27,817 nucleotides of DNA from CAG-390 sp964579135 (GTDB taxonomy: Bacteria; Bacillota; Clostridia; Oscillospirales; CAG-272), in assembly GCA_964579135.1 (NCBI GenBank), contig CAZOFD010000021.1, forward strand, positions 1 through 27,817. Direction: 5' to 3'. The first letter of the stretch is position 1; the number at the start of each line of letters is the position of its first letter. The position numbers were made by a program, and so were the translations under genes. Below the pieces are notes generated by a model, which ran no database searches, was not told the DNA's origin, and was given only the letters and a program-made list of their open reading frames with translations. This document shows, in pieces, positions 7,620 through 15,587 of this stretch.

Positions 7620-8513
7620 ATGAGTAAACGAAAAATTCCGCGCGTTGCCGCATTGCACGATCTTTCGTGCTTCGGCAGATGCGCGCTGACGGTAATAATG
7701 CCGACGTTGTCGGTGCTCGGTGTGCAAACGGTGCCCGTTCCCACGGCGCTTTTGTCAACGCACACGGGCGGATTTACGGATACGTATACGCTCGATCTTA
7801 AAGACGCGATAGCGGAGATCGGGAAACGTTTGGACAACGTCGGCGTTGATTTCGACGCAATATATACGGGGTACCTCGGTTCTGCGGAGCAAGTGCGTGT
7901 GATAGAGGATTTTATCGGGCGTTTTCGCGGGAGCGGCGTGCTCGTTTTGGTTGACCCCGTTATGGGCGACGGCGGTGCGAGGTACTCCGGTTGCGGCGCT
8001 GAGCTTGTGCGCGAGATGAAGCGACTTGTGGCTGCGGCGGACGTTATAACGCCGAACTTGACCGAGGCGTGCTTGCTTACGGATACGCCGTACGTAGATC
8101 TTGCGTCGGCGCCGCTCGCCGATTCCGAGCGATTTGCGCGCGAGCTTGCCGCTTCGCTCGGCAAGCTGACGGGGGCGAGATGCCTGATAACGGGGATACC
8201 GAGTTCGCAAGGCGTATCGACTTACGTAAGCGGCACCCTTTTTACGCAGCCGTTGCGTTGCCGCGAATATCAGGGCACGGGCGACCTTTTCGCTTCGGTC
8301 TTGCTCGGCACGCTGCTTTATTGCTGCGAGAGGGCGGACGACGCCTTACTTGCCCGTGCGGCGGAGTTCGCCTCAAAGACCGTGGCGAGCACCATTGATT
8401 ATTCCGTACAAAACGGCTCGGGCGAGCCGTTGCGCGACGGAGTCTTGCTTGAGGGGCGGCTACTTGATATCGCCCTTGAAATGAGAGAGAGGTTTTTGGA
8501 TGCAAAGCACTGA
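7620..8513 (+). CDS. Pyridoxal/pyridoxamine kinase (PdxY/PdxK-like)
   Basis: A 297-residue ribokinase-fold enzyme that phosphorylates B6 vitamers with ATP in the salvage route to pyridoxal 5'-phosphate. Recognised from VAALHDLSCFGRCALTVIMPTL at the N terminus, LVDPVMGDGG near residue 105, ITPNLTEACLL near 145 and the nucleotide/anion-hole motif GTGDLFASVL near 220, which holds the catalytic Asp. The length agrees with PdxY-type kinases. The closest picture is the clostridial pyridoxamine kinase group. Specificity among pyridoxal, pyridoxamine and hydroxymethylpyrimidine cannot be read directly. The ribosome site is weak (GGTGA). Its last 14 bases overlap the next gene. Confidence 0.88.
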   Translation: MSKRKIPRVAALHDLSCFGRCALTVIMPTLSVLGVQTVPVPTALLSTHTGGFTDTYTLDLKDAIAEIGKRLDNVGVDFDAIYTGYLGSAEQVRVIEDFIGRFRGSGVLVLVDPVMGDGGARYSGCGAELVREMKRLVAAADVITPNLTEACLLTDTPYVDLASAPLADSERFARELAASLGKLTGARCLITGIPSSQGVSTYVSGTLFTQPLRCREYQGTGDLFASVLLGTLLYCCERADDALLARAAEFASKTVASTIDYSVQNGSGEPLRDGVLLEGRLLDIALEMRERFLDAKH

Positions 8514-9006
8514 TACGACGGATCGCGGCGAGCTCGCAGCGCGGCTTTTTTGCTCCGGTGCGGGGTGTGCGCAGGCGGTGTTTTTTGCTTTTGAGGATCT
8601 TCACGGCATAAGCCCTGACGTGGCGGCGCGGATGCTTTCTTCGATGTGCGGAGGTATAGGCAGATTGCGCGAGACTTGCGGCGCCTTTTCCGGTGGGGCG
8701 ATGGTGCTGGGGACGCTGTACGGTTTCGGCATATCGCCGAGCGTGGAGGAAAAACGTTTGCACTACGCTCGTGTGCAAAGGTTGGCAGCGCTTGTGCGCG
8801 AGGAGACGGGCTCCGTCGTTTGTCGCGATATTTTGGCAGCTGCGGGGGTGAAAGTCGGGCAGGATCCGACGCCTCAAGCGAGAACGGAAAGGTATTATGC
8901 CGAGCGCCCGTGTGTGCGCGTATGCCGCATAGTAGCCGACGCGGTGGCGCACGTGATAAGCGAAACGGAGACTCGCGGGGATAAAAACGTCGAGAGCGAA
9001 GCGTGA
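8500..9006 (+). CDS. C_GCAxxG_C_C family putative redox protein
   Basis: A 168-residue soluble protein of the C_GCAxxG_C_C family, named for its cysteine pattern. FCSGAGCAQAVF (near residues 17-28), SSMCGGIGRLRETCGAFSGG (near 48-67) and later Cys in VVCRDIL and CVRVC are all visible. Members are thought to be redox-active or metal-binding; no reaction is established. The ATG lies 14 bp inside the kinase gene, with GAGAGAGG upstream as ribosome site, so expression is coupled. The overlap suggests co-expression with B6 salvage, but a functional link is unknown. Confidence 0.85.
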   Translation: MQSTDTTDRGELAARLFCSGAGCAQAVFFAFEDLHGISPDVAARMLSSMCGGIGRLRETCGAFSGGAMVLGTLYGFGISPSVEEKRLHYARVQRLAALVREETGSVVCRDILAAAGVKVGQDPTPQARTERYYAERPCVRVCRIVADAVAHVISETETRGDKNVESEA

Positions 9007-9089
9007 GGCGAGCATCGGGAGCACGTTCGGCGCCATAACGGCGCGGCTACGTTTGATATCTTGAAATAATACGGCGGAGAACTGATAAT

Positions 9090-10211
9090 ATGGAAAAAAA
9101 CACAAACAAAAGCGGCGGTACGCAAAAAAGGGAGACTTATGCGGAGACCGTGAGAAAAATGCGCGAGGCGGAGTATGCGGCGCGTAAAAAACGGCAAAAT
9201 CGCGAAAAAATGAAAAAGGCGGCGTTGCTCGGCGCCGCGGCGCTCGTTTTGGTCGGCATCGTGCTCTTTTCGATTTTTTTCGTCGTTCCGTCCGTGAAAT
9301 ATTCAAAGGCGGAAAAGCTGCTTGAAAAGGGCAAATATCTTGAGGCTTACGAGATATTCTCGGGTCTGGGCGGCTTTTCGGACGCGAGTTCCCGAGCATC
9401 CGAAAGTCTTTTGCTTAACGCGCAAAAACTTGCGGGCAGGGAGGATATCCTTATCGGTACGAGCGAGACTATGCCGTGGTTTGAGATAGGTGAAAAAACG
9501 GGCGAGATCGCTTTTGACGAAGAAAAATACGTGGGAGATTCGACGGTGCGCGTGCCGGACGTTTTTGACGGCGTACTCGTTCGCTCACTGCGCAAGGGGT
9601 GCTTTCGCGAGTGCACTTTTCTCACGGGCGTATTGCTCCCCGCGTCGCTCGAACGAATAGGGGACAGAGCCTTTTATCAATGCACCTCGCTTAAGGAAAT
9701 AGATATCCCCGACAGAGTAACGGAGATCGGGGCATACGCTTTTAACCATTGCGAGGCTCTTGCTCGGCTTACGATAGGCGAGGGGGTAAAAAAGATAGGC
9801 ACAGCCGCCTTTGAATTTTGCGCGGCGCTTAAGCGCATCGTTTTGCCGGGGCAGGTTACGGAGATATCTTCGTATGCTTTCAACTATTGCTTCAAGGCGG
9901 AGGAGGTCGTTTTCTCCTCCGCGACGCAAATTATCGGCGAATATGCTTTTTCCAACTGCATTGCGCTCAAAAAGATAGAGTTGCCGAGCGGCGTGCGGGA
10001 GATAAAGGAGGGCGCTTTCTCGTTTTGCCTCGGGGTGTGCGAGGTTTCGTTGCCGTCTACGCTCGAAAAGGTCGGCAAGGGAGCTTTTGAAGATATCGAG
10101 GATCTGACGACGGTAAAATGTGCCTTTTCCCGCGAGAGACTTGCGGAAATCATCGTTACCGATGGCAACGAAGAATTCCTCGCTTGCAAGAATATCGTAT
10201 GCGAGGAATAA
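9090..10211 (+). CDS. Membrane-anchored BspA-like leucine-rich repeat protein
   Basis: A 373-residue single-pass protein. The first ~45 residues are strongly charged (Lys/Arg/Glu-rich, probably a cytoplasmic helix), and residues ~46-68 form one membrane span (ALLGAAALVLVGIVLFSIFF). A short helical TPR-like segment (YSKAEKLLEKGKYLEAYEIF) follows. From about residue 160 to 345 there are eight or so LRR_5 (BspA-type) repeats of about 23 residues, with the pattern IGxxAFxxCxxLxxIxLPxxVxxI. The LRR part would face outside. Such proteins are common surface proteins in gut Clostridia and are thought to mediate binding; the partner is unknown. GGCGGAGAA upstream serves as ribosome site. Confidence 0.85.
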   Translation: MEKNTNKSGGTQKRETYAETVRKMREAEYAARKKRQNREKMKKAALLGAAALVLVGIVLFSIFFVVPSVKYSKAEKLLEKGKYLEAYEIFSGLGGFSDASSRASESLLLNAQKLAGREDILIGTSETMPWFEIGEKTGEIAFDEEKYVGDSTVRVPDVFDGVLVRSLRKGCFRECTFLTGVLLPASLERIGDRAFYQCTSLKEIDIPDRVTEIGAYAFNHCEALARLTIGEGVKKIGTAAFEFCAALKRIVLPGQVTEISSYAFNYCFKAEEVVFSSATQIIGEYAFSNCIALKKIELPSGVREIKEGAFSFCLGVCEVSLPSTLEKVGKGAFEDIEDLTTVKCAFSRERLAEIIVTDGNEEFLACKNIVCEE

Positions 10212-10272
10212 GCTTTTTTGCCAAACGGTCGTCGTTGGTGCCGTTTTGGCGAGATAACGCGGAGGTGACGGA

Positions 10273-11043
10273 ATGAGGATATTGGCGATAGGAGACGTCG
10301 TCGGCTCGGCGGCGGTTAATTATCTGTTAAAAAAGTTGCCCGCCGCAAAACGGGAGCTGCGCATAGATTTTGCCGTCGTAAACGGCGAGAATGCCGCAGA
10401 GATCCGCGGTATAGCTCCGAACGACGTTTACGATCTTTTCGCGGCGGGAGCTGACGTTATCACAACGGGAAATCACGCTTTTTCTCAAAGAAGTTCGTAT
10501 TCGGTTTTTGACGACGAGGCTCGTCTTTTGCGCCCGGCAAATTTTCCCGGGGGAGCTCCGGGGCACGGATACGTTATAGTGAATTCGGTCGGCGTGCGGG
10601 TGCTTGTGATGAATCTCGAGGGGAATTATGCTATGAATCTCCCCTTGTCGTCGCAATTTGCGGCGGCGGACGCGATCCTATCGCGCGAGAGCGGAAATTT
10701 CGATATCGCGCTCGTCGATCATCACGCCGAGGCTACCTCCGAAAAGCTCGCGCTCGGCTATTACCTCGACGGGAGAGTCAGCGCCGTCTGGGGGACGCAT
10801 ACTCACGTGCCTACTGCGGATTGTCGCATTTTGCCGAAAGGGAGCGGGTATATTACGGATCTCGGAATGACGGGGCCGACGGAGAGCGTGCTCGGCGTTG
10901 TGCCGGAGATAATCGTGCGCCAAATGACGCTTGCGATGCCGCAACGCTACGAGGTCGCAAAGGGCGAGATATCCGCTTGCGGCGCCGTGTTTGAGATCGA
11001 TGAGCGCGGGAGATGCGTTTGCACGACGTCCGTAAAGATATAG
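10273..11043 (+). CDS. ymdB: YmdB family metallophosphoesterase (2',3'-cNMP phosphodiesterase)
   Basis: A 256-residue protein of the TIGR00282/YmdB family. In Bacillus, YmdB hydrolyses 2',3'-cyclic nucleotides and affects motility and biofilm decisions. Visible dimetal motifs: GDVVG (Asp ligand, residue 7), NGENAA (Glu and Asn ligands, near 38), TTGNH (Asn ligand and His, near 66), NLEGNYAM, HHAEATSEK (His, near 150), GTHTHVPTAD (two His, near 175) and TDLGMTGPTESVLG. The family usually has Trp-Asp after TTGNHx; here the sequence is AFSQ, and HHAEATSEK replaces the usual FHAEATSEK, but the metal ligands are kept. GGAGGTGAC lies close to the ATG. The family's common neighbour, RNase Y, is absent. 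A strong terminator follows. Confidence 0.92.
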   Translation: MRILAIGDVVGSAAVNYLLKKLPAAKRELRIDFAVVNGENAAEIRGIAPNDVYDLFAAGADVITTGNHAFSQRSSYSVFDDEARLLRPANFPGGAPGHGYVIVNSVGVRVLVMNLEGNYAMNLPLSSQFAAADAILSRESGNFDIALVDHHAEATSEKLALGYYLDGRVSAVWGTHTHVPTADCRILPKGSGYITDLGMTGPTESVLGVVPEIIVRQMTLAMPQRYEVAKGEISACGAVFEIDERGRCVCTTSVKI

Positions 11044-11106
11044 CGTCGGCGGCTTGCGAGTCATAAGCGCTTTTGCGCGGCAAACGGCGGTGACGGGAAT
11101 TGATAT

Positions 11107-11140
11107 AACAACGTCCGCTTAAGCGGACGTTGTTCGTTTT
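11107..11140 (+). terminator. Intrinsic terminator after ymdB
   Basis: A perfect 12-bp stem (11107-11118 with 11123-11134) with loop TTAA, followed by CGTTTTT. It closes the transcription unit ending with ymdB and separates it from the ABC transporter promoter at 11244. Confidence 0.85.
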
Positions 11141-11243
11141 TCGCTCGTTTGTGTGTTTTGCCGTTTGGCGACGATATCCGCAAGGCTTTCATTGTCGGCG
11201 CTTACAATTTTTTGTCAAAACAAACAAAAAGCCCCCCGATTCG

Positions 11244-11272
11244 TTGCTTTTTGCGCTTTCGTATGATAAAAT
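11244..11272 (+). promoter_or_regulatory. Promoter of the ABC exporter/DUF1854 operon
   Basis: TTGCTT (11244-11249), a 17-bp spacer and TAAAAT (11267-11272), preceded by TGA (11264-11266) as an extended -10. It predicts a leader of about 80 nt before the ATG at 11358. This argues against the open frame beginning at 11130, which would start inside the preceding terminator. Confidence 0.6.
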
Positions 11273-11357
11273 TAACGGGAATTATATCTTACGTAAGCTG
11301 TGCGTTCGTGGCGGCAAAACGCCCCTCGAAGCGCGAAACGGAAGGAGACCCCGCGAG

Positions 11358-13634
11358 ATGAAAGACGTACCGTTTCTTGTTAACAGACAACTCTCCGACG
11401 GAGAAATCGAGCGAATCGGACTTTTGACGGGCGGCGATACCCCTGCTTTGTTCGTTATCGTCGGCGATATTTCGCCAAAGGCGAGGTACGGAAAAAATTA
11501 TTTGATATTTACGCGAGAGCGGATCATATCTTTCGACGCGGATAAGGACGCCGCGACGGAAGAGATCGAGTATTCCGATATAAGCGAATTGTTTACAAAA
11601 CGTATGTACGGCAACGGAGTGTTTCGAGTGCGCAAAAAGAGCGGCGAGCTCGAAAACGTTTTTCGTTTTACGTTTTCCGTCGCCTCGCTTTGCGACGCCG
11701 GCGCGAACTTCGTAAGGTCGGTGTGCGACGGAGCGGACGTCGGCTGCGCGCTGAGCGCCGTCGAGGCAACTTATCAAAAGCAGTTGTCCGTTTGCCCGAA
11801 ATGCGGCAGAGTGCTATCGTCGCCGTCGACGCCGTGTATGAACTGTATGAAAAAGGGCAAGCTTTTGCGCAAACTCGCAAAGTATATGAAGCCCGAGGCT
11901 CCCGTGCTTGCCGTATCGGTATTGATCTCCGTTATTACGACGGCAATCGCGCTTGTGCCGCCTATGCTGACGCGAAATCTTGTGGACGATATTTTGCCGA
12001 ATTGCAGGCGAGATATGCTGCTTTACGTTTCCGTCGGGCTTGTGTGCATACATATTTTGCACTATGCTTTGGCGGGGATACGCGGATATATGCTTCGCAT
12101 CTCGGGTGACAATATCGTCGCGCGCATAAGGTGCGAGGTGTATGAGAAGGCACAGTACCTGCCGATGAGGTTTTACGACAAAACGTCGACGGGCTCCGTT
12201 ATAAATCGTATAAGCGGCGACACCGCCACGCTTCAGGCGTTTATGCTTCGCATAACGCAGGAGGTCGTCGTTCAATTTTTCAAGATGGTCGGTATTGTGG
12301 TCGTTATGCTGTGTATGAACTGGAAACTGACGTTGCTTTCGCTTTTTCCGGTGCCGATCGTCGTTGTCGGTTCGCGCATATTCAGAAAAAAGATACAACC
12401 GTTCTATCGCCGCATATGGATGCGATCTACGGCTGTGACCTCGGTTCTGACGGATACGATCCCGGGCATACGAGTGACCAAATCCTTCGTTAACGAGCAA
12501 AAAGTAACGGATCGTTTTGCCGAAAAAGTCGAAGATTGGCGCATAACGGATTCGCGTGCGGGCAAGATGCTCAACGCCTATCCCGCGATAGTAAACTGCC
12601 TTATCGCCTGCGGTTCGGTAATTATTTGGCAGTTCGGCGGCAACGTCGTTATCGACGGCTTGCTCGCTCCCGGAGCGGCGAATATATCGGTAGGTCTCCT
12701 CGTCTCGTTTATCTCGTATGCGTCGATGTTCTACGAACCGGTTAACTTTTTTGCCAACCTTTCGGATTCGACGCAAAACGCAGCCGCGTCCGCGGAAAGG
12801 ATAATGGACATTTTGAACGCAGAGCCCGAGCACGACTTCGGCAAGGGCAACACAGCGGCGAATATGGGCGGCAAGATCGAATTTCGCGACGTGAATTTTT
12901 CGTTCGACCGCACGAAAAAGGTGCTTAAAAACATCGATCTTACGATAGAGCCGGGGGACGTCGTCGGTATCGTCGGTACTACGGGCTCGGGCAAGTCCAC
13001 CCTTGTCAACCTGCTTTTGCGCTACTACGATAATTACGAGGGAACTATCACGGTGGACGGCGTGGATATCAGAGATATCGATATGCAGTATTATCGCTCC
13101 AATATAGGCTACGTTCAGCAGGAGCCGATGATGTTCCACGACACCATATATAACAACATTGCCTACGGCGACAGTTCTTTTACCGTTGACGAGGTTATAA
13201 ACGCCGCGGACGTGGCTAACGCGCACGAGTTTATCGTGCGTCAACCGGACGGATACGATTCCGTTCTCGGCGAGCGCGGCGTCGGGCTTTCCGGTGGAGA
13301 ACGCCAGCGGATATCCATTGCGCGAGCTATGTTGCGCAACCCCAAAATGCTCGTTTTCGACGAAGCGACCGCCTCGGTCGACTCCGAGACCGAACACCTG
13401 ATTCAGGACGCCATAGAGCATCTTATCAGCGGCAGGACGACGATTATGATAGCGCACAGGCTCTCCACGCTGTCAAAGGCGAACAAAATAGTCGTTGTCG
13501 ATAACGGCAGCATAATAGAATGCGGTACGCCGCAGGAACTTATGGAGCTGAGGGGCAAGTATTATAAACTCGTGCAGATACAATCTATGTCGGATAAGGT
13601 GGCACAATCGCGCCGCGAAGAAAAATTGGATTAA
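11358..13634 (+). CDS. ABC exporter with N-terminal PH-like domain and zinc ribbon
   Basis: A 758-residue half-transporter. Residues ~30-110 look like a small beta-rich PH/GRAM-type domain (YLIFTRERIISFD, then IEYSDISEL, then GVFRVRKKSG). A four-Cys zinc ribbon follows at C146, C149, C160 and C163 (CxxC-x10-CxxC). The six-helix exporter domain spans about 175-470 and the ATPase domain about 510-750. Walker A GTTGSGKST is near 540, the signature LSGGERQ near 643, Walker B MLVFDEA near 664 and the H-loop IAHRLST near 697, so the ATPase looks intact. The start is the ATG at 11358 behind GGAAGGAG; the frame is open upstream to 11130, but that part is not protein-like. A DUF1854 gene follows 11 bp downstream. 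Substrate unknown; the extra cytosolic domains suggest regulation or substrate loading. Confidence 0.88.
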   Translation: MKDVPFLVNRQLSDGEIERIGLLTGGDTPALFVIVGDISPKARYGKNYLIFTRERIISFDADKDAATEEIEYSDISELFTKRMYGNGVFRVRKKSGELENVFRFTFSVASLCDAGANFVRSVCDGADVGCALSAVEATYQKQLSVCPKCGRVLSSPSTPCMNCMKKGKLLRKLAKYMKPEAPVLAVSVLISVITTAIALVPPMLTRNLVDDILPNCRRDMLLYVSVGLVCIHILHYALAGIRGYMLRISGDNIVARIRCEVYEKAQYLPMRFYDKTSTGSVINRISGDTATLQAFMLRITQEVVVQFFKMVGIVVVMLCMNWKLTLLSLFPVPIVVVGSRIFRKKIQPFYRRIWMRSTAVTSVLTDTIPGIRVTKSFVNEQKVTDRFAEKVEDWRITDSRAGKMLNAYPAIVNCLIACGSVIIWQFGGNVVIDGLLAPGAANISVGLLVSFISYASMFYEPVNFFANLSDSTQNAAASAERIMDILNAEPEHDFGKGNTAANMGGKIEFRDVNFSFDRTKKVLKNIDLTIEPGDVVGIVGTTGSGKSTLVNLLLRYYDNYEGTITVDGVDIRDIDMQYYRSNIGYVQQEPMMFHDTIYNNIAYGDSSFTVDEVINAADVANAHEFIVRQPDGYDSVLGERGVGLSGGERQRISIARAMLRNPKMLVFDEATASVDSETEHLIQDAIEHLISGRTTIMIAHRLSTLSKANKIVVVDNGSIIECGTPQELMELRGKYYKLVQIQSMSDKVAQSRREEKLD

Positions 13635-13645
13635 CGGGGGCAAAG

Positions 13646-14137
13646 ATGAGACGCGTTTACGTTGACAAATATAATGGAAAGATAGAGCGGACGGATATGT
13701 ACCGCGTTCGCCTCGTTATGACCGACGGCTCCGTTTACGAGGATCTCGAGCCGCGGCGATTGTTTCCGATATCGAATACGACGATGTTTATAACTTTGCT
13801 CGATTCCGACGAGCGCGAAGTCGGATTCGTGCGCGATTACGAAGAACTCGACGAGGCGTCTGTCGCAGCGCTCGAAGAGTGCTTTAAGGAATATTATATG
13901 ATACCGAAGATAACGCGTTTCGTGGATTGCCTCGATAAGTTCGGCACTCTTCGCTGGACGGTCGAGACCGACCGCGGCAACGTGACTTTCAGGATACGGA
14001 ATCGCCACAGTGACATAAAGCGCATAGGCAAATCGAATCGTATCTTGATCCGCGACTCGGACGACAACAGATACGAGATACCCGATTGCACCGCACTTGA
14101 TTCGCACAGCCAAAGACTGCTGTACGCTTATATTTGA
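13646..14137 (+). CDS. DUF1854 family protein, partner of ABC exporter
   Basis: A 163-residue soluble protein recognised as DUF1854. It has the family layout: an N-terminal part with DGSVYEDLEPRRLFPISNTTMFITLLDSDEREVGFV, a central helix (EELDEASVAALEECFKEYYMIPKI), and a C-terminal part with FGTLRWTVETDRGNVTFRIRNRHSDIKRI and RILIRDSDDNRYEIPD. No enzyme motif or membrane segment is seen. In other bacteria DUF1854 genes sit beside ABC exporters, including some near cyanophycin genes in beta-proteobacteria (from memory). No cyanophycin gene is in this window. The start follows GGGGGCAAAG, 11 bp after the transporter stop, so co-translation is expected. The likely role is an accessory subunit of the transporter (inference). 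Confidence 0.83.
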   Translation: MRRVYVDKYNGKIERTDMYRVRLVMTDGSVYEDLEPRRLFPISNTTMFITLLDSDEREVGFVRDYEELDEASVAALEECFKEYYMIPKITRFVDCLDKFGTLRWTVETDRGNVTFRIRNRHSDIKRIGKSNRILIRDSDDNRYEIPDCTALDSHSQRLLYAYI

Positions 14138-14144
14138 CGGAACG

Positions 14145-14182
14145 AAAATATCCGCTCGGCATTTCGCCGAGCGGATATTTTT
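14145..14182. terminator. Bidirectional terminator between DUF1854 gene and serS
   Basis: A 16-bp stem (14145-14160 with 14166-14181) with loop ATTTC. The outer A/T pairs give a T-tract on both strands. It lies between the convergent DUF1854 gene (stop at 14137) and serS (stop at 14184) and can end both. Confidence 0.88.
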
Positions 14183-14183
14183 A

Positions 14184-15473
14184 TCAGTGCAGGGGCACAA
14201 GCTTTTCTTTGCCGCCCATATAGGGGCGAAGCGCCTCGGGGATGCTTATGCTGCCGTCGGAGTTGAGATTGTTTTCCACAAACGCGATAAGCATACGGGG
14301 CGGAGCGACCACGGTGTTGTTGAGCGTGTGCGCAAAGTATTTTTGCCCGTTTGCTCCCGAAACGCGGATCTTCAGGCGGCGCGCCTGAGCGTCGCCGAGA
14401 TTGGAGCAGGAGCCCACCTCGAAATATTTCTTTTGGCGGGGGGACCATGCTTCGACGTCGACGGATTTGACCTTGAGATCCGCAAGGTCGCCCGAGCAAC
14501 ATTCGAGCGTGCGAACGGGTATGTCCATAGAGCGGAAGAGGTCGACGGTGTTTTGCCAAAGACGATCGAACCACGTCCTGCTGTCTTCGGGCTTGCAAAC
14601 GACGATCATTTCCTGCTTTTCAAACTGATGGATCCTGTAAACGCCGCGCTCCTCGATTCCGTGCGCCCCCTTTTCCTTGCGGAAGCAGGGCGAGTAGCTG
14701 GTAAGAGTGTAGGGCAGTTTTTCCTCGGGGTTTATCGTGTCGATGAACTTACCGATCATAGAGTGCTCGGAGGTGCCTATGAGATAGAGATCCTCGCCCT
14801 CGATCTTGTACATCATAGCGTCCATTTCCGCAAAGCTCATAACTCCCGTAACTACGTCGGAACGGATCATAAAGGGAGGTATGCAGTAGGTAAAGCCGCG
14901 GTCTATCATAAAATCGCGCGCATAGGAGATAACGGCGGAGTGCAAACGTGCAATATCGCCCATAAGATAGTAAAATCCGTTGCCGGCGACTTTGCGCGCT
15001 GCGTCAAGGTCGATGCCGTCGAATCTTTCGAATATATCCGTATGGTAAGGCACCTCGAAATCGGGTACGGCGGGCTCGCCGTACCGCTGTACCTCGACGT
15101 TTTCGCTGTCGTCGCGACCGATCGGCACGTCGGGGTCGATTATGTTGGGGATAGCCATCATTATTTTGCGGATCTTTTCTTCGTATTCGGGCTCGAGGGC
15201 TTCAAGCTCGGCAAGGCGTGCGGCAGAGCGGGCAACCTCTGCTTTGACAGCCTCCGCTTCGTCGCGTTTGCCGCTTGCCATAAGTGCGCCTATCTGCTTT
15301 GAGAGCTTGTTTTTTTCCGCGCGAAGCGCGTTTGCCTCGCCGATTATTCTGCGGTTTTCCGCGTCGAGAGCGATGACCTCGTCGACCAAGGGCAGCTTGT
15401 CGTCGCGAAATTTGTTGCGAATATTTTGCTTAACGATCTCGGGGTTTTCCCGTAAAAATTTAACGTCTATCAT
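14184..15473 (-). CDS. serS: Serine--tRNA ligase
   Basis: A 429-residue class II aminoacyl-tRNA synthetase that charges tRNA-Ser (and Sec tRNA where present). The N-terminal ~105 residues form the antiparallel coiled-coil arm that grips the tRNA-Ser variable arm (EVIALDAENRRIIGEANALRAEKNKLSKQ and AARLAELEALEPEYEEKIRKIM). Catalytic motifs: LYLIGTSEHSM near 230, motif 2 PCFRKEKGAHGIEERGVYRIHQFEKQEM near 265, and motif 3 NNTVVAPPRMLIAFVENN near 395, with the class II Arg. The start is the ATG at 15473, which gives the family start MIDVKFLRENPE, with AAAGGA upstream. An in-frame ATG 21 codons earlier is less likely. No T-box leader is seen between the promoter and the start. Confidence 0.96.
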   Translation of the reverse strand: MIDVKFLRENPEIVKQNIRNKFRDDKLPLVDEVIALDAENRRIIGEANALRAEKNKLSKQIGALMASGKRDEAEAVKAEVARSAARLAELEALEPEYEEKIRKIMMAIPNIIDPDVPIGRDDSENVEVQRYGEPAVPDFEVPYHTDIFERFDGIDLDAARKVAGNGFYYLMGDIARLHSAVISYARDFMIDRGFTYCIPPFMIRSDVVTGVMSFAEMDAMMYKIEGEDLYLIGTSEHSMIGKFIDTINPEEKLPYTLTSYSPCFRKEKGAHGIEERGVYRIHQFEKQEMIVVCKPEDSRTWFDRLWQNTVDLFRSMDIPVRTLECCSGDLADLKVKSVDVEAWSPRQKKYFEVGSCSNLGDAQARRLKIRVSGANGQKYFAHTLNNTVVAPPRMLIAFVENNLNSDGSISIPEALRPYMGGKEKLVPLH

Positions 15474-15534
15474 TTTCGGTATTCCTTTCGTGTCGGGCGG
15501 GAAGCTCTTTTGTGATGTAAATATATTATTTATC

Positions 15535-15564
15535 ATTATATCACCAAAAGGGCTCTTATTGCAA
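15535..15564 (-). promoter_or_regulatory. Extended -10 promoter of serS
   Basis: On the minus strand: TTGCAA (15559-15564), an 18-bp spacer ending in TGA, then a perfect TATAAT (complement of 15535-15540). The predicted leader is about 55 nt, too short for a T-box, so serS appears constitutive here. Confidence 0.75.
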
Positions 15565-15587
15565 CCGCTTTTTGAAAAAAACGCGCT

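Noticed and set aside
6062..8164. 700-codon open frame on the minus strand across maf, mreB and the kinase
   Set aside because: Antisense to three clearly recognised genes; the product is an Arg/Ser-rich shadow typical of GC-rich coding DNA.
11130..11357. Upstream extension of the ABC exporter frame
   Set aside because: It would begin inside the terminator of ymdB and upstream of the predicted promoter; the translated part is not protein-like, while the ATG at 11358 has a good ribosome site.
11814..13457. 547-codon open frame on the minus strand inside the ABC exporter
   Set aside because: Antisense shadow of a gene with intact Walker A, signature and Walker B motifs.
15474..15587. T-box leader before serS
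   Set aside because: The predicted leader is only about 55 nt, with no specifier stem or terminator/antiterminator pair.
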